DNA of 64,000 bases. It comes from Streptomyces roseolilacinus (GTDB lineage: Bacteria; Actinomycetota; Actinomycetes; Streptomycetales; Streptomycetaceae). This document shows, piece after piece, positions 7,616 to 16,422 of the stretch. Made by a program: the position numbers and the translations under genes. Where the stretch lies: positions 310,001 to 374,000 of the forward strand of contig NZ_BMSV01000004.1 of assembly GCF_014649335.1 (NCBI RefSeq), read 5' to 3'. Numbering within the stretch: position 1 is the first letter of the stretch; the number at the start of each line of letters is the position of its first letter. The notes below the pieces were generated by a model. That model had not been told where the DNA came from, did not search any database, and saw only the letters and a program-made list of their open reading frames with translations.

Positions 7616-8239
7616 TCACGATGTGGACGCGGCACGGGCGGCCGCGCGCAGCGACCGCTCCACGGTCAGCGCGGCGTCGTAGCCGGGCAGGATCCCCCTG
7701 CGCTCCGCCTCGGCCATCGTCACCGCCCCCCGGTCGCGTTCCGAGATGATCAGATCCGAGTCGTCGGGGATCGGCAGGCCGAGATCCGGATCGAGTACCG
7801 AGACCGCCTCCTCGTCCTCCTCCACGTGCTCCGCGGACATGAGGTCGGTGATGACGGTGTCCTCCAGGGCCACGCACGCGTGGCCCACCCCGGCGGGCAC
7901 GTACACCCCGCTCGGGTACTCGGCGTCCAGCACGAGGGACTCCCACGCGCCGAACGTCGGCGAGCCCACCCGCACGTCGACGACGACGTACAGCGCGCGG
8001 CCCCGCGAACAGTGCACGTACTTGGCGACGCCCGGCGGGGTGCGCGTGAAGTGCACCCCGCGCACCGTCCCCCGCCGCGACCGGCTGTGGTTCGCCTGCC
8101 GCACGGGGAACAGCGGACCCCCGGTCGCCGTCTCGAAGGCCTCCTCACGGTAGGGGGAGGCGACGTAGCCGCGCACGTCGTGAAGCGTCCGCGGCACGAA
8201 CAGGAAAGCCCCCGCGGTCTTCAGCTCACGCACCTCCAC
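7616..8239 (-). CDS. RmlC-like dTDP-4-keto-6-deoxysugar 3,5-epimerase family
   Basis: The 207-aa cupin protein shows RmlC-family hallmarks: VRGVHF with the catalytic-type His, KYVHCSRGRALYVVVDVR, a GSPTFGAW turn and DPDLGLPIP near the end. The family epimerises C3 and/or C5 of dTDP-4-keto-6-deoxyglucose. Relatives usually have an acid/base tyrosine in the segment after GHACVALED (pattern VxYLCS). Here that stretch reads VITDLMSAEHV, with no tyrosine. Activity may therefore be altered (single-site epimerase) or lost. I start it at GTG 8239, preceded by GGGAGGGG. It lies between the glycosyltransferase and ferredoxin genes, consistent with making or adjusting the sugar donor. No dTDP-glucose synthase or 4,6-dehydratase gene is in the window, so the precursor must come from elsewhere. 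Confidence 0.8.
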   Translation of the reverse strand: MEVRELKTAGAFLFVPRTLHDVRGYVASPYREEAFETATGGPLFPVRQANHSRSRRGTVRGVHFTRTPPGVAKYVHCSRGRALYVVVDVRVGSPTFGAWESLVLDAEYPSGVYVPAGVGHACVALEDTVITDLMSAEHVEEDEEAVSVLDPDLGLPIPDDSDLIISERDRGAVTMAEAERRGILPGYDAALTVERSLRAAARAASTS

Positions 8240-8291
8240 GACGTCCCGCCCCTCCCGCCGGCCGCGTCGTCCCGCCGGTCACCACCGCGCG

Positions 8292-9443
8292 TCAGCGCGC
8301 CGCCAGCTCCTCCAGGCGGGTGACGACGTCGTGCGGCGTCGGCATGGCCCTGATCTCCGCGCGGACCTCCGCCGCGGCCTCGCGGATCGACGGGTCCGCC
8401 ATGACCGACTCCAGCAGCTCCGGGCCGATGTCGTCCGGCTCGGCGACGCGGCCCACGCCGCGGTCGGCGATCGCCCGGGCGACGACCGGCCGGCCCAGAC
8501 CCTTGAAGGCGGGCATGACCTGCGGCAGGCCGTGCACCATCGCGCCCAGCGCCGTGCCGGGACCGGCGTGGTGGACCACCGCCGAACAGGTCGCCAGGAG
8601 AGCGCTGTACGGCACCCAGTCGAAGGCCCGGACGTTGTCGGGCAGCGGCCCGAACGGCTCCAGGTCGACGCGCGGCAGGACGACCACGAACTCGGCGTCC
8701 GCCTTCGGCGCCGCCGCGATGATCCGCTCCAGGATGACCGCCGCCTCCCCCGGCACGGGCCCGCTGCCCAGCGTGACGGCGATGCGGGGCCGCTCGGGCC
8801 GGGTGTTCAGCAGGTCGTACAGCGGCTTCGGCAGCGGCCCGCTGCCGTTGTACGGGACGAAGCCCATCGACCACATGCCCGGCCCGGTCGGCACGACGCT
8901 GGGCGGCGTGATGTCGATGGTGGCCCGCGCCTCGGGCAGGGAGACGCCGTGCGCCTCGAAGAGGTCCCCGTGCAGCTCGCTCATCATCTCCGCGGACGGG
9001 TTGACGAAGCCGAAGCCGTGCTGCACCGCGGGCACGCCCAGCTTGGCTGCGGCGACGATGCCGGGCGTGAGCAGCGGCGAGTGGACGACCACGTCGGGCC
9101 GCCACTCCTCCGCCGTGCGGATCACCGCGTCGACCATGTCGGGCTGGAGCCGCAGCGCCGCCGCCACGGCCCCGCCGACGACCTCCAGGTACGGCACGCC
9201 CGACGCCTCCTGGAGGAGCTTCGCGGCGACCTCCGGGTGGTTCTGCGCCAGCTTGCCGACCATCCGGTCCAGGGACAGGCCGGGCGCCACGTCGACGGTG
9301 CGGGCGCCCGCCTCGCCGAGGGCCAGGCCGGGCCCGCAGGACGCAACCAGCACCTCGTGGCCGGCCATCTGCAGGGCCCAGGACAGCGGCACCATCGGAT
9401 AGGTGTGGCCCGTGCCCGGGGTGATCGTCATCAGTACACGCAT
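8292..9443 (-). CDS. GT1-family (MGT-like) glycosyltransferase
   Basis: The 383-aa product opens with MRVLMTITPGTGHTYPMVPL, the N-terminal nucleotide-sugar/acceptor loop typical of antibiotic glycosyltransferases. Its C-terminal domain carries the donor-site motif HHAGPGTALGAM followed by PQVMPAFKGLGRPV. Such GT-B enzymes move a deoxysugar from dTDP- or UDP-sugar to a small-molecule acceptor in the cytosol. The ATG at 9443 has a GGAGAA ribosome binding site. It stands between the FAD monooxygenase (80 bp upstream) and the RmlC-like epimerase (52 bp downstream) in one transcription unit. I infer that it glycosylates the hydroxylated isonitrile intermediate. Known glycosylated isonitriles such as rhabduscin provide a precedent for this kind of product. 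Confidence 0.87.
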   Translation of the reverse strand: MRVLMTITPGTGHTYPMVPLSWALQMAGHEVLVASCGPGLALGEAGARTVDVAPGLSLDRMVGKLAQNHPEVAAKLLQEASGVPYLEVVGGAVAAALRLQPDMVDAVIRTAEEWRPDVVVHSPLLTPGIVAAAKLGVPAVQHGFGFVNPSAEMMSELHGDLFEAHGVSLPEARATIDITPPSVVPTGPGMWSMGFVPYNGSGPLPKPLYDLLNTRPERPRIAVTLGSGPVPGEAAVILERIIAAAPKADAEFVVVLPRVDLEPFGPLPDNVRAFDWVPYSALLATCSAVVHHAGPGTALGAMVHGLPQVMPAFKGLGRPVVARAIADRGVGRVAEPDDIGPELLESVMADPSIREAAAEVRAEIRAMPTPHDVVTRLEELAAR

Positions 9444-9523
9444 GGGTGGCGGTTCTCCGTTCGGAAGGCGGGCGGCGGTGCGCGGGACGGACGGGAGGGG
9501 ACGGGAGGGACGGGGGCGGCGGG

Positions 9524-10744
9524 TCAGCGCAGTGGCGGGACGGGGTGCTCGGGGCGCAGCCCGATGGCCATCGCGCGGGCCGGCCCGCCCTGGAGCGCCG
9601 GCACCCGCTTCATCAGCCGCAGCACCGCGGGCGTGGACGACCTGCCCTCCCCCCGGATCCACGGCTCCAGGAACCGGGTCTGGAGGAACCGCTGGATCCG
9701 CTGCGTGGCGGCGGTGGGCGCCATCCGGCGCTTCTGCACCCGCGCCAGGTGCTCGTCGGTGAGGGTGCCCTCGCGCAGCGGTCCCGCCAGGACGTTGGCG
9801 GCGGCGACGGCGTCCTGGAGGGCGAGGTTGATGCCGACGCCCATGATCGGGGACATGGTGTGGGCGGCGTCGCCGATGCACAGCAGGCCGGGCCGCCACC
9901 AGCGGACGAGCCGGTCGATCTGCACGTCGAGGACCTTGACGTCGTCCCAGCTGCGCAGGTCGTCCTCCAGCCGGCCGGCGAGGAACGGGGTGAGCCCGGC
10001 GAGCAGTTCGCGGAACCGGTCCAGGCCCTGGGAGCGCAGCTCCTCGTACCCGCCCTTGCGGACGGCGATGGCCGACTGCCAGTGCCCGAGCCGCTCGATG
10101 CGGACGAACAGCTGCCCCTCGGAGAGCCGCCCGACCATGCCGCCCGGGTCGCCCTCCTCCTTGGTCAGCCTGAACCACAGGACGTCCATGCGGGAGCCGA
10201 AGACCCGCGGCCGCAGGCCGGCGGCGTCGCGGACCGCCGAGCGCCGGCCGTCCGCGCCGACCACCAGCTCGGCGGCCAGCTCGTGCCCCTGCCCGTCCGC
10301 GTCCTCGTAGCGCAGGCCGGTGACCCGGCCCCCGGCGGTGGTGACCCCGGTGACCTCGGCGTTCTGCACGAGCCTGAAGTTCGGGAACCGGTTGGCCTCC
10401 TCGAGGAGGAAGGTGAGGAAGTCCCACTGCGGGAGGAAGGTGATGTACGGGAACCTGCCCGGCAGCCGGCTGAAGTCCGCCAGGGTGTGCGGCCCGTCGT
10501 CGGTGACGACCTGCAGGCGTTCGATGCGCTGGTGGGCGAGCTTCCGGAAGGCCTCGCCCAGGCCCAGTTCGTCCATCAGCTGGTGGGTGGAGGCGTGGAC
10601 GGTGTCGCCCCGGAAGTCACGGAGGAAGTCCCCGTGCTTCTCCAGGACCACGGTGTCGACTCCGGCGCGTGCCAGGAGCATGCCGAGCATCAGCCCGGCA
10701 GGCCCCGCACCGGCGATGGCGCACGTGGTGTGACCTGATGCCAT
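9524..10744 (-). CDS. FAD-dependent monooxygenase (PHBH/UbiH type)
   Basis: The 406-aa flavoprotein has the FAD Rossmann motif GAGPAG (12-17) at the N-terminus, VVGADGRRSAVR in the middle and GLLCIGDAAHTMSP as the second FAD-binding GD motif. These are the hallmarks of single-component aromatic hydroxylases of the p-hydroxybenzoate hydroxylase group. The ATG at 10744 follows GAGGGA. An upstream in-frame ATG (10774) lacks a better ribosome binding site. It is 50 bp downstream of the second P450. A hydroxylation or Baeyer-Villiger-like oxidation of the pathway intermediate is likely. The exact reaction is not visible from sequence. Confidence 0.87.
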   Translation of the reverse strand: MASGHTTCAIAGAGPAGLMLGMLLARAGVDTVVLEKHGDFLRDFRGDTVHASTHQLMDELGLGEAFRKLAHQRIERLQVVTDDGPHTLADFSRLPGRFPYITFLPQWDFLTFLLEEANRFPNFRLVQNAEVTGVTTAGGRVTGLRYEDADGQGHELAAELVVGADGRRSAVRDAAGLRPRVFGSRMDVLWFRLTKEEGDPGGMVGRLSEGQLFVRIERLGHWQSAIAVRKGGYEELRSQGLDRFRELLAGLTPFLAGRLEDDLRSWDDVKVLDVQIDRLVRWWRPGLLCIGDAAHTMSPIMGVGINLALQDAVAAANVLAGPLREGTLTDEHLARVQKRRMAPTAATQRIQRFLQTRFLEPWIRGEGRSSTPAVLRLMKRVPALQGGPARAMAIGLRPEHPVPPLR

Positions 10745-10794
10745 GGTCTCCCTCAATCGGTTCTCGCGTCTCACCCCTCACGCGTCGAAGGAAT

Positions 10795-11997
10795 TCACCA
10801 GGTGACGAGCAGGGATTCCGGGGCACGCGCGATGAGGCCCGGCTTCCACGGAACATCCTCCGCGGTACCGGCGAGGCGCAAGGAGGGGAATCTGGCCATC
10901 AGGCCCTCCAGCGCGACCCTGAGTTCGGCGCGCGCGAGACTCGCGCCGAGGCAGTAGTGCATTCCGTGGCCGAAGCCGAGGTGCGGGTTGCGCTCCCGGT
11001 CGAAGCGGATCGTGTCGGGGTCCTCGAAGACCCGCTCGTCCCGGTCGCCCTGGGCGCGCTGGAAGATGACCGTGTCGCCCTTGCGTATGGTCACCCCGCC
11101 GATCACGACGTCCTCCGACGCGCGGCGCGGGAAGCTGCCGACCGAGCGGAGCGGGATGATGCGCAGCATCTCCTCCAGGGCCGGGTCGATCAGCTCCGGG
11201 TCGTCGCACAGCCGCGCGTACAGCTCGCGCTGCGCGAGCAGCAGGAAGCAGACGTTCGAGATCATGCTGAGCGAGGTCTCGTGGCCGGCCATGAGCACGC
11301 CGATACCGGTGCGCACCGCCTCGACCTCGGACAGCTCGCCCGCGTCCAGCGCCTCGATCATGACCGATACGAGGTCGTCGGAGAGGCTGGAGCGGCGCTT
11401 GGCGATGAGCCTGCGGAGGAACTCCTCCAGGCCGTCGCGGGCCTCGTTGATCTCCTCCTTCGTGTGCGCGGAGGTCGCGACGAAGACGTCCGAGTACCGG
11501 CGGAACTCGGCGCGCTCCTCGTACGGGACGCCGAACAGCTCCACGATCATGCGGACCGGCAGCGGGATCGCCAGGCGCTGCACCAGGTCACCGGGCGGGC
11601 CCGCCTCCTCCATGGCGTCCAGCTCGGAGTCGACGAGGTCTCGCATGCGGTCGGCGAGCTGCGAGACGATGCGCGGCCGGAAGGCGTGGGCGACGACCTT
11701 GCGGATCCGGCCGTGGTCCGGCGGGTCCATGCTGAGCAGGTTGCCGGGGCGCAGCGGCAGCGGCGTCACCCGGGCCGTGTCGGGCTCCGTCGCGGCGTGG
11801 GAGCTGAACCGGGGATCGGCCAGGAACTCCTTGATCTCGTGGTACCCGGTGAGGAGCCAGGCCTCGCCGCCGTACGGCATCGTCACCCGGGACACCGGTT
11901 CGTTGCGGCACAGCTCCGCGTACCGGGGGTGCAGGTCGAGTCTGACGACGGGGCCGAAGGGGTACTTCGGCGGCCCGGCGGTCTCCGTGACGGTCAT
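10795..11997 (-). CDS. Cytochrome P450, canonical motifs
   Basis: The 400-aa P450 has heme motif FGHGMHYCLG with Cys349, K-helix E276-R279 and the normal I-helix AGHETS (237-242). It is thus a complete, conventional monooxygenase, unlike the other P450 in this cluster. ATG 11997 (MTVTETAG) is preceded by AAGGTGG. A longer in-frame start adds a proline-rich leader with no family similarity. It is the first gene of the five-gene minus-strand operon that ends with a ferredoxin. The 11998-12416 gap upstream should hold its promoter. The substrate is unknown; the context suggests an isonitrile or its glycoside precursor. Confidence 0.92.
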   Translation of the reverse strand: MTVTETAGPPKYPFGPVVRLDLHPRYAELCRNEPVSRVTMPYGGEAWLLTGYHEIKEFLADPRFSSHAATEPDTARVTPLPLRPGNLLSMDPPDHGRIRKVVAHAFRPRIVSQLADRMRDLVDSELDAMEEAGPPGDLVQRLAIPLPVRMIVELFGVPYEERAEFRRYSDVFVATSAHTKEEINEARDGLEEFLRRLIAKRRSSLSDDLVSVMIEALDAGELSEVEAVRTGIGVLMAGHETSLSMISNVCFLLLAQRELYARLCDDPELIDPALEEMLRIIPLRSVGSFPRRASEDVVIGGVTIRKGDTVIFQRAQGDRDERVFEDPDTIRFDRERNPHLGFGHGMHYCLGASLARAELRVALEGLMARFPSLRLAGTAEDVPWKPGLIARAPESLLVTW

Positions 11998-12416
11998 GGT
12001 TGCCACCTTCTGCGTGTCGTCCACCGTGCCGGGAGGGGGAGGAGCAGGGTGCTCAGGCCGTGGCGGACACACACGAAGCCGATGCCCTGCCCTCCGGAGG
12101 GATCCCGGCGGTTCGACGGTGGGGAAAAGACGTGAGGAAGAGCTTCTGCGGGCGGGGCGGTCGGTCTTCGGACGGCGGTTGCCTCATCGCGCGCCGAACC
12201 GGCCTCTCGTTTCCGGAATCCTCTCACAAGGACCCTTCGGAAAGCCGGTGTTCGATGTCCTGATCACGCCCCCGCACGAAGCGGGTGAACGGCGAAACCC
12301 GCCGGTCGGAGGGGGTGCCGAGGGTGTCGGCCCGGAAAGGCGGAAGCCCCACGCACGTGCACGGTGGCGAAATCGGCGCGGGGCTTCCCCGGACGGCCGG
12401 GGGGTGGATCCGGCCG
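11998..12416. promoter_or_regulatory. Intergenic region upstream of the P450 operon
   Basis: This 419-bp stretch holds no convincing gene. It should contain the promoter of the P450 operon (reading left) and does contain the terminator of the StrR-like gene at its right side. A TTTCCG ... CGGAAA inverted repeat around 12208-12244 might be an operator, but I cannot link it to a known regulator. Confidence 0.3.
12342..12388 (-). terminator. Terminator of the ParB-domain regulator gene
   Basis: Inverted repeat GGAAGCCCC (12342-12350) / GGGGCTTCC (12380-12388), starting 28 bp after the stop codon of the regulator at 12417. The loop is 29 nt and can add a few inner pairs. Position and composition fit a rho-independent-like terminator. 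Confidence 0.5.
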
Positions 12417-13445
12417 TCAGGCGCTGGTGTGGGAGCGCTGCTCGCTCTGGCCGGCCCTGGCCTCCCGGTCGACCCGGTCGGCGAAGCGGAGCCACATGTC
12501 GGCGCACTCGCGGGCGAGTTTGCTGACGCCCTCGGCGCAGTGCGGCGGGACGGTCGTGGCGAGCCGCGCCCAGACGGAGGCGTCGACGTCGTGGACGGCG
12601 AAGCAGCGGAGCAGGAAGCGGCCGGACTGGGAGAGGCGCAGCGCGGGGTCCTTGCGCAGCCGCTCCAGCAGTTCGCCGGAGTCCCGCAGCGACGTGGCCT
12701 CGCGGCGCGGCCGGCGGGGCGCGGGGACGCGCGGCTCCGGCTGGTCGGCGCGGGGGCCGCGGCCCTCCGGCACCGGGTTGCGGCCGAGCAGGAGGCGCTT
12801 CTTCACGTCGTGCGCGGTGCCCAGGGAGATCCCGGCGGCGCGGGCGATCTCGCGGAGGCTCGCCCCCGGGCGCTCCAGCATCAGCTGGCCCGCCCGCTGC
12901 CGGCCGCTGGCGACGCCGGCCACGTCGGCCGGGCGCCGTTTGCCGTCCAGGCCGATGCGGGTGTTCAAGTGGGGGACCTCGTCGGTTGAACGCCGTACGC
13001 GCGACACGGTGCGCGGCGACAGCGCGGTGACGGAGGCGACGTACCGGTCGGAGAGCGCCGGGTTCTCCCGCAGGATGCGGGTGGCGGCGGCGAGCCGGTC
13101 GCTGTGGGTGAGCGGCTTGCCGTGCGAGATGTTGAGGCTCACCGCGACGGCGAAGAGGCTGTGCTCCGGCACGTCGAGGAGGTAGGCGCTGATGGTGCGG
13201 TCGCCGCGGGCGCGGGCGGCCGCGAGCCGGTGCATGCCGTCGACGACGCGCCCGGTGGGACGGTGGACGACGATGGGCGGCAGATCCTCGTCGAGCGCGA
13301 CGAGCGAGTCGACGTACTCCTGGTCGAGGCCCTTGGTGCGCGGCGAATCCGCCGGAAGGAGCGTCTCGACCGGGATGTCGGCCCGGGCCGCCGTGCTCAG
13401 GGTGGGCGATAAAGGCCGTATGCCGTCGCCGTCAGCACTGCTCAT
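12417..13445 (-). CDS. StrR/NovG-like ParB-domain transcriptional regulator
   Basis: The 342-aa protein has an N-terminal ParB-like domain with SPRTKGLDQEYVDSLVALDE, PIVVHRPTGRVVDGMHRL and a following ISAYLLDV segment. A helix-turn-helix region (PGASLREIARAAGISLGTAH) lies near the middle, and the C-terminal part is Arg/Pro-rich. This is the layout of the StrR/NovG/Teg15-type pathway activators of aminoglycoside, aminocoumarin and glycopeptide clusters. I start it at ATG 13445 after a G-rich leader. It lies between the biosynthetic operon and the ABC exporter, and probably acts together with the SARP. The StrR consensus GTTC-N-GAAC type site is not obvious in the gaps. A different ParB-family regulator cannot be excluded. 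Confidence 0.85.
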   Translation of the reverse strand: MSSADGDGIRPLSPTLSTAARADIPVETLLPADSPRTKGLDQEYVDSLVALDEDLPPIVVHRPTGRVVDGMHRLAAARARGDRTISAYLLDVPEHSLFAVAVSLNISHGKPLTHSDRLAAATRILRENPALSDRYVASVTALSPRTVSRVRRSTDEVPHLNTRIGLDGKRRPADVAGVASGRQRAGQLMLERPGASLREIARAAGISLGTAHDVKKRLLLGRNPVPEGRGPRADQPEPRVPAPRRPRREATSLRDSGELLERLRKDPALRLSQSGRFLLRCFAVHDVDASVWARLATTVPPHCAEGVSKLARECADMWLRFADRVDREARAGQSEQRSHTSA

Positions 13446-13642
13446 CGAATCCCCCGCGTTCCCCCGCCATGATCGATGGTGCTACGCCTGCACGTTAGCA
13501 ACCGGCTACAGGCCAAAGCAAGGAGTTCACGGAGTGTGCGCGGCGCCCGCCCGTTGGGCTGAAATCCCTTGTGCCAGAAGGGAAGTTGAAGGGGGGAGGC
13601 AGGGTCGCGAACCGGCCACGGGCACCGGTTCGCGCGGGCGGG

Positions 13643-14503
13643 TCACTTGCGGTTGTAGAGCCGGACGGTGAGGGATCCGAACACGGCCACCAGCGCCGCC
13701 GACCACCCCAGTGTCCACGCCACCTCGGCACCCGGCCAGTGGCCGTCCATGAGGCCGCGCACCGCCGAGGCGACGTGGGTGATGGGGTTGTGGTCGACCA
13801 GGGTCCGCAGCCAGCCCGGCATGGTGGCGGGGTCGACGAAGATGTCGCTGAGGAAGTTCGACGGGAAGATCACCGTCATCGAGGCGCCCATCACCGTCTT
13901 CTCGTCCCGTACGAGCAGGCCGAACATCGTCCCGATCCACGAGAAGGAGAAGGCGAAGACGATGAGGAGGAGGATGCCGGCGACGACGCCGACGGCGCCC
14001 CCGTCCGGCCGGAACCCGATGACCAGGCCGGCGGTGAGCATCACCACCGAGGCGATCGAGTAGCGCAGCACGTCGCCGAGCAGGTAGCCGACGACCGTCG
14101 CCGGCCGCCACACCGGCAGCGTGCGGAACCGGTCGAAGACCCCCTTGTCGATGTCGTTGTTGATCGCGATGCCCGTGTACATGGTGGTCATCACCACCGA
14201 CATCACCATCACGCCGGGCAGCAGGTACTGGATGTACTCGCGGGGCGAGCCGGCCAGCGCCCCGCCGAAGAGGTGCGTGAACATCAGCACCAGCATCACC
14301 GGCAGCACGGTCACGTCGAACAGCTGCTCCGGCACGTGCTTGATCTTCAGCATGGCCCGCCAGCCGAACGCCATGGAGGCGGCGAACGGGCCGGGCCGCG
14401 CGGGCCGTTCGTCCGCGGCGAGCAGGTCGGCGAGGGACCGGGCCGAGACGGGCGTGAGCTCGTCGCCGCGCGGGGCGGTCTCGCCGGGCGTCACGGTGCT
14501 CAT
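13643..14503 (-). CDS. ABC-2 type exporter permease (DrrB-like)
   Basis: The 286-aa protein has about six hydrophobic segments. An ABC-2 signature region is seen at [23 protein letters not shown], and it ends [16 protein letters not shown]. DrrB proteins form the membrane part of daunorubicin-type antibiotic exporters. Its ATG overlaps the stop of the ATPase gene by 4 bp (ATGA), so the two are translationally coupled. Placed beside the pathway regulators, it most likely exports the cluster product and gives self-resistance. A general lipid or drug exporter is the alternative. Confidence 0.88.
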   Translation of the reverse strand: MSTVTPGETAPRGDELTPVSARSLADLLAADERPARPGPFAASMAFGWRAMLKIKHVPEQLFDVTVLPVMLVLMFTHLFGGALAGSPREYIQYLLPGVMVMSVVMTTMYTGIAINNDIDKGVFDRFRTLPVWRPATVVGYLLGDVLRYSIASVVMLTAGLVIGFRPDGGAVGVVAGILLLIVFAFSFSWIGTMFGLLVRDEKTVMGASMTVIFPSNFLSDIFVDPATMPGWLRTLVDHNPITHVASAVRGLMDGHWPGAEVAWTLGWSAALVAVFGSLTVRLYNRK

Positions 14504-15534
14504 GCCGGGGCCCCCTCCTTCACGTCCGCGGGCGCGCCGCCGGCGCCCGCCCTCCGGTCGGTCAGGGCGAGGAACACCTCGTCCAGGCTCGGCTGGCCGA
14601 GCGAGAACGTGTCCACCGTGATCCCCCGCCGGGCCAGTTCGGCGAGCACCCGCGACGCCCTCTCCGCCGCGCCCCGGTCCCCGCCGGCGTCGCCGACGCG
14701 GGCCGTCAGCGCCACCGGGTCCACGTCGAGCTGCACCTCGGCGGCCAGGTGGAGGGCGAGCACCCGTTCGGCCTCCGCCCGCTGCCCGGGGTCGCGCAAC
14801 CGGAGGTGGACGGAGCCGGAGCCGACGGACGCCTTCAGCTCGCCCTTGGTGCCCTCGGCGATGACCCGGCCCTTGTCGATGACGGCGATCCGGGACGCCA
14901 GCCGGTCGGCCTCGTCCAGGTACTGCGTGGTCAGCAGCACCGTCGTCCCCAGGTCGACGATCGCGCGGACGATGTCCCAGACCTGGTTGCGGGAGCGCGG
15001 GTCGAGGCCCGTGGTCGGCTCGTCGAGGAACAGCAGGGCGGGCGTGTTGAGGAGGGACGCGGCGATGTCGAGCCGCCGCCGCATGCCGCCCGAGTAGTTC
15101 TTCACCTGCCGGCCGGCGGCGTCGACCAGGGCGAACGCCTCCAGCATCCGGCCCGCGCGCTCCCGCGCCGACCGCTTCGACAGCCCGGTCAGCCGCCCCA
15201 GCAGGACCAGGTTCTCCAGTCCCGTCAGGTCCTCGTCGAGCGACGCGTACTGGCCGGTGAGGCTGACCAGGCCGCGGACCGTGTCGGCCTCCCGCACGAC
15301 GTCGTGGCCGAAGATCCGGGCCTGGCCGCCGTCCGGGCGCAGCAGCGTCGCGAGCATCTTCACGGTCGTCGTCTTCCCCGCGCCGTTCGGGCCGAGGACG
15401 CCGTAGACGGTCCCCGCCTGCACGGTCAGGTCGACGCCGTCCACGGCGCGGTCGGCGCCGAACGTCTTCACCAGTCCCACGGCCTCGATGGCCGGGCCGG
15501 CCGGCGGGGCGCCGACGCCTGGGCGGTCAGCCAC
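14500..15534 (-). CDS. ABC exporter ATP-binding protein (DrrA-like)
   Basis: The 344-aa ATPase contains Walker [11 protein letters not shown], signature [16 protein letters not shown] and Walker [14 protein letters not shown]. The C-terminal regulatory domain contains the DrrA-typical region ([20 protein letters not shown]). It powers the DrrB-like permease encoded by the overlapping downstream gene. The leading ATG 15534 lies close behind the DUF3817 membrane gene, so both may share a transcript. Substrate choice is set mainly by the permease. Neighbouring regulators suggest the secondary metabolite of this cluster. Confidence 0.93.
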   Translation of the reverse strand: MADRPGVGAPPAGPAIEAVGLVKTFGADRAVDGVDLTVQAGTVYGVLGPNGAGKTTTVKMLATLLRPDGGQARIFGHDVVREADTVRGLVSLTGQYASLDEDLTGLENLVLLGRLTGLSKRSARERAGRMLEAFALVDAAGRQVKNYSGGMRRRLDIAASLLNTPALLFLDEPTTGLDPRSRNQVWDIVRAIVDLGTTVLLTTQYLDEADRLASRIAVIDKGRVIAEGTKGELKASVGSGSVHLRLRDPGQRAEAERVLALHLAAEVQLDVDPVALTARVGDAGGDRGAAERASRVLAELARRGITVDTFSLGQPSLDEVFLALTDRRAGAGGAPADVKEGAPA

Positions 15535-15540
15535 GGCCGG

Positions 15541-15834
15541 TCACCCCACCGGGTCCTTGGCGGGCGCCTTGACCGCTTCGGGGTGGCGCCGCAGCCACTG
15601 CAGGACGAGCATCCCGCCGATGCCGGGGACGAACGCCAGCGCCCGCGCCGCGCCCGCCACGCCGGCGACCGTCAGCGAGAACGTCGCCACGATGGTGATC
15701 AGGTACGCCGAGCCGTGCACCGGGCCGCCGAGGGAGGTGATCGGCTTGGCGTGGACGGTGAACAGGTTGACGAACAGGATGACGATGGAGGCGGCCTCGA
15801 CCGCCGCGGCCGCGCGCAGGGCCTTCATGTTCAT
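15541..15834 (-). CDS. DUF3817-type small membrane protein
   Basis: The 97-aa protein has three hydrophobic helices and family-typical features: an N-terminal AVEAASIVILFVNL helix followed by a PITSLGGPVHGSAYLI segment. The function of DUF3817 proteins is not established. I choose ATG 15834 (MNMKALR), five bases after the stop of the upstream membrane gene, so translation is probably coupled. It ends 6 bp before the DrrA-like ATPase begins. Confidence 0.75.
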   Translation of the reverse strand: MNMKALRAAAAVEAASIVILFVNLFTVHAKPITSLGGPVHGSAYLITIVATFSLTVAGVAGAARALAFVPGIGGMLVLQWLRRHPEAVKAPAKDPVG

Positions 15835-15839
15835 GTTGA

Positions 15840-16328
15840 TCACACACCCGTCGTGGAGCCGGGACGGACGATCATCAGGACGACGACCACCGCCCACACC
15901 AGATTGAAGATCCCGGTGAGCATGCCCAGCCGCGTCGCGGCGGCGTCGAGCCCCTCGACGGCGGCGCCGTCCTGCCGGGCCATGGTCAGCATGCGCTCCT
16001 GGCCGGGGATGATCGCCATGGCGAGCAGGAACGCGGCGAGGGCGGTGAGGATCATCGACGAGATCAGCCAGGCGTCGCCCAGGACGCCGAGCTGCGCGCC
16101 CGTGGCGATCCCGAAGACCGGCACGACCAGCCCGGCGACGGCGTAGATCCGGCAGATGCGGTGCAGGAACGCGGCGATGCCGACGGCCTTCCCCTTCTCC
16201 TCACCCCCCTGCGGTGCCTCCGCCGCGGCCTGCTTGGCGAAGCGGGGGAAGAGCGAGGCCGCCACTGCGATCGACCCGACCGCGAGGATGGCGGCCAGTA
16301 CGTGCACGGACAGGAGGAGCTTGGTCAC
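15840..16328 (-). CDS. Four-TM membrane protein, DUF2269-like
   Basis: The 162-aa protein starts MTKLLLSVHVLAAILAVGS and has four predicted membrane helices with a charged loop (residues 35-50, rich in Ala, Glu, Gly). The general pattern resembles DUF2269 or related integral membrane proteins of unknown function. It is the first gene of a minus-strand set (this gene, DUF3817, then the DrrAB pair) and is divergent from a PadR-family repressor gene. That arrangement suggests PadR controls this set. The role is unknown. Confidence 0.7.
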   Translation of the reverse strand: MTKLLLSVHVLAAILAVGSIAVAASLFPRFAKQAAAEAPQGGEEKGKAVGIAAFLHRICRIYAVAGLVVPVFGIATGAQLGVLGDAWLISSMILTALAAFLLAMAIIPGQERMLTMARQDGAAVEGLDAAATRLGMLTGIFNLVWAVVVVLMIVRPGSTTGV

Positions 16329-16364
16329 GGTAGTGCCTCCAAGCGGGACCGGAGCAGACCCTCG

Positions 16365-16414
16365 ATAGATTGGCTACCAATAGATAGCACGCCTACATCA
16401 CGATTGGGTAGACT
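16365..16414. promoter_or_regulatory. Divergent promoter with candidate PadR operator
   Basis: The 94-bp gap between the membrane gene and the PadR gene contains the 13-bp palindrome ATTGG-CTA-CCAAT (16369-16381). TAGAT copies flank it at 16367 and 16382. TAGACT (16409-16414) can serve as -10 for padR and is only 8 bp from its ATG, so that mRNA may be leaderless. PadR-type repressors commonly bind such sites in their own divergent promoters. Confidence 0.45.
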
Positions 16415-16422
16415 CCCTGGTC

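Noticed and set aside
3973..7749. 1258-aa plus-strand frame over the SARP gene
   Set aside because: Extremely Arg/Pro-rich, overlaps the SARP in another frame and shows no motif; third-position GC pattern supports the SARP frame.
12990..13030. StrR-type binding site GTTGAAC inside the ParB-domain regulator gene
   Set aside because: Only one half-site is visible and it lies in coding sequence; no second half at the required spacing.
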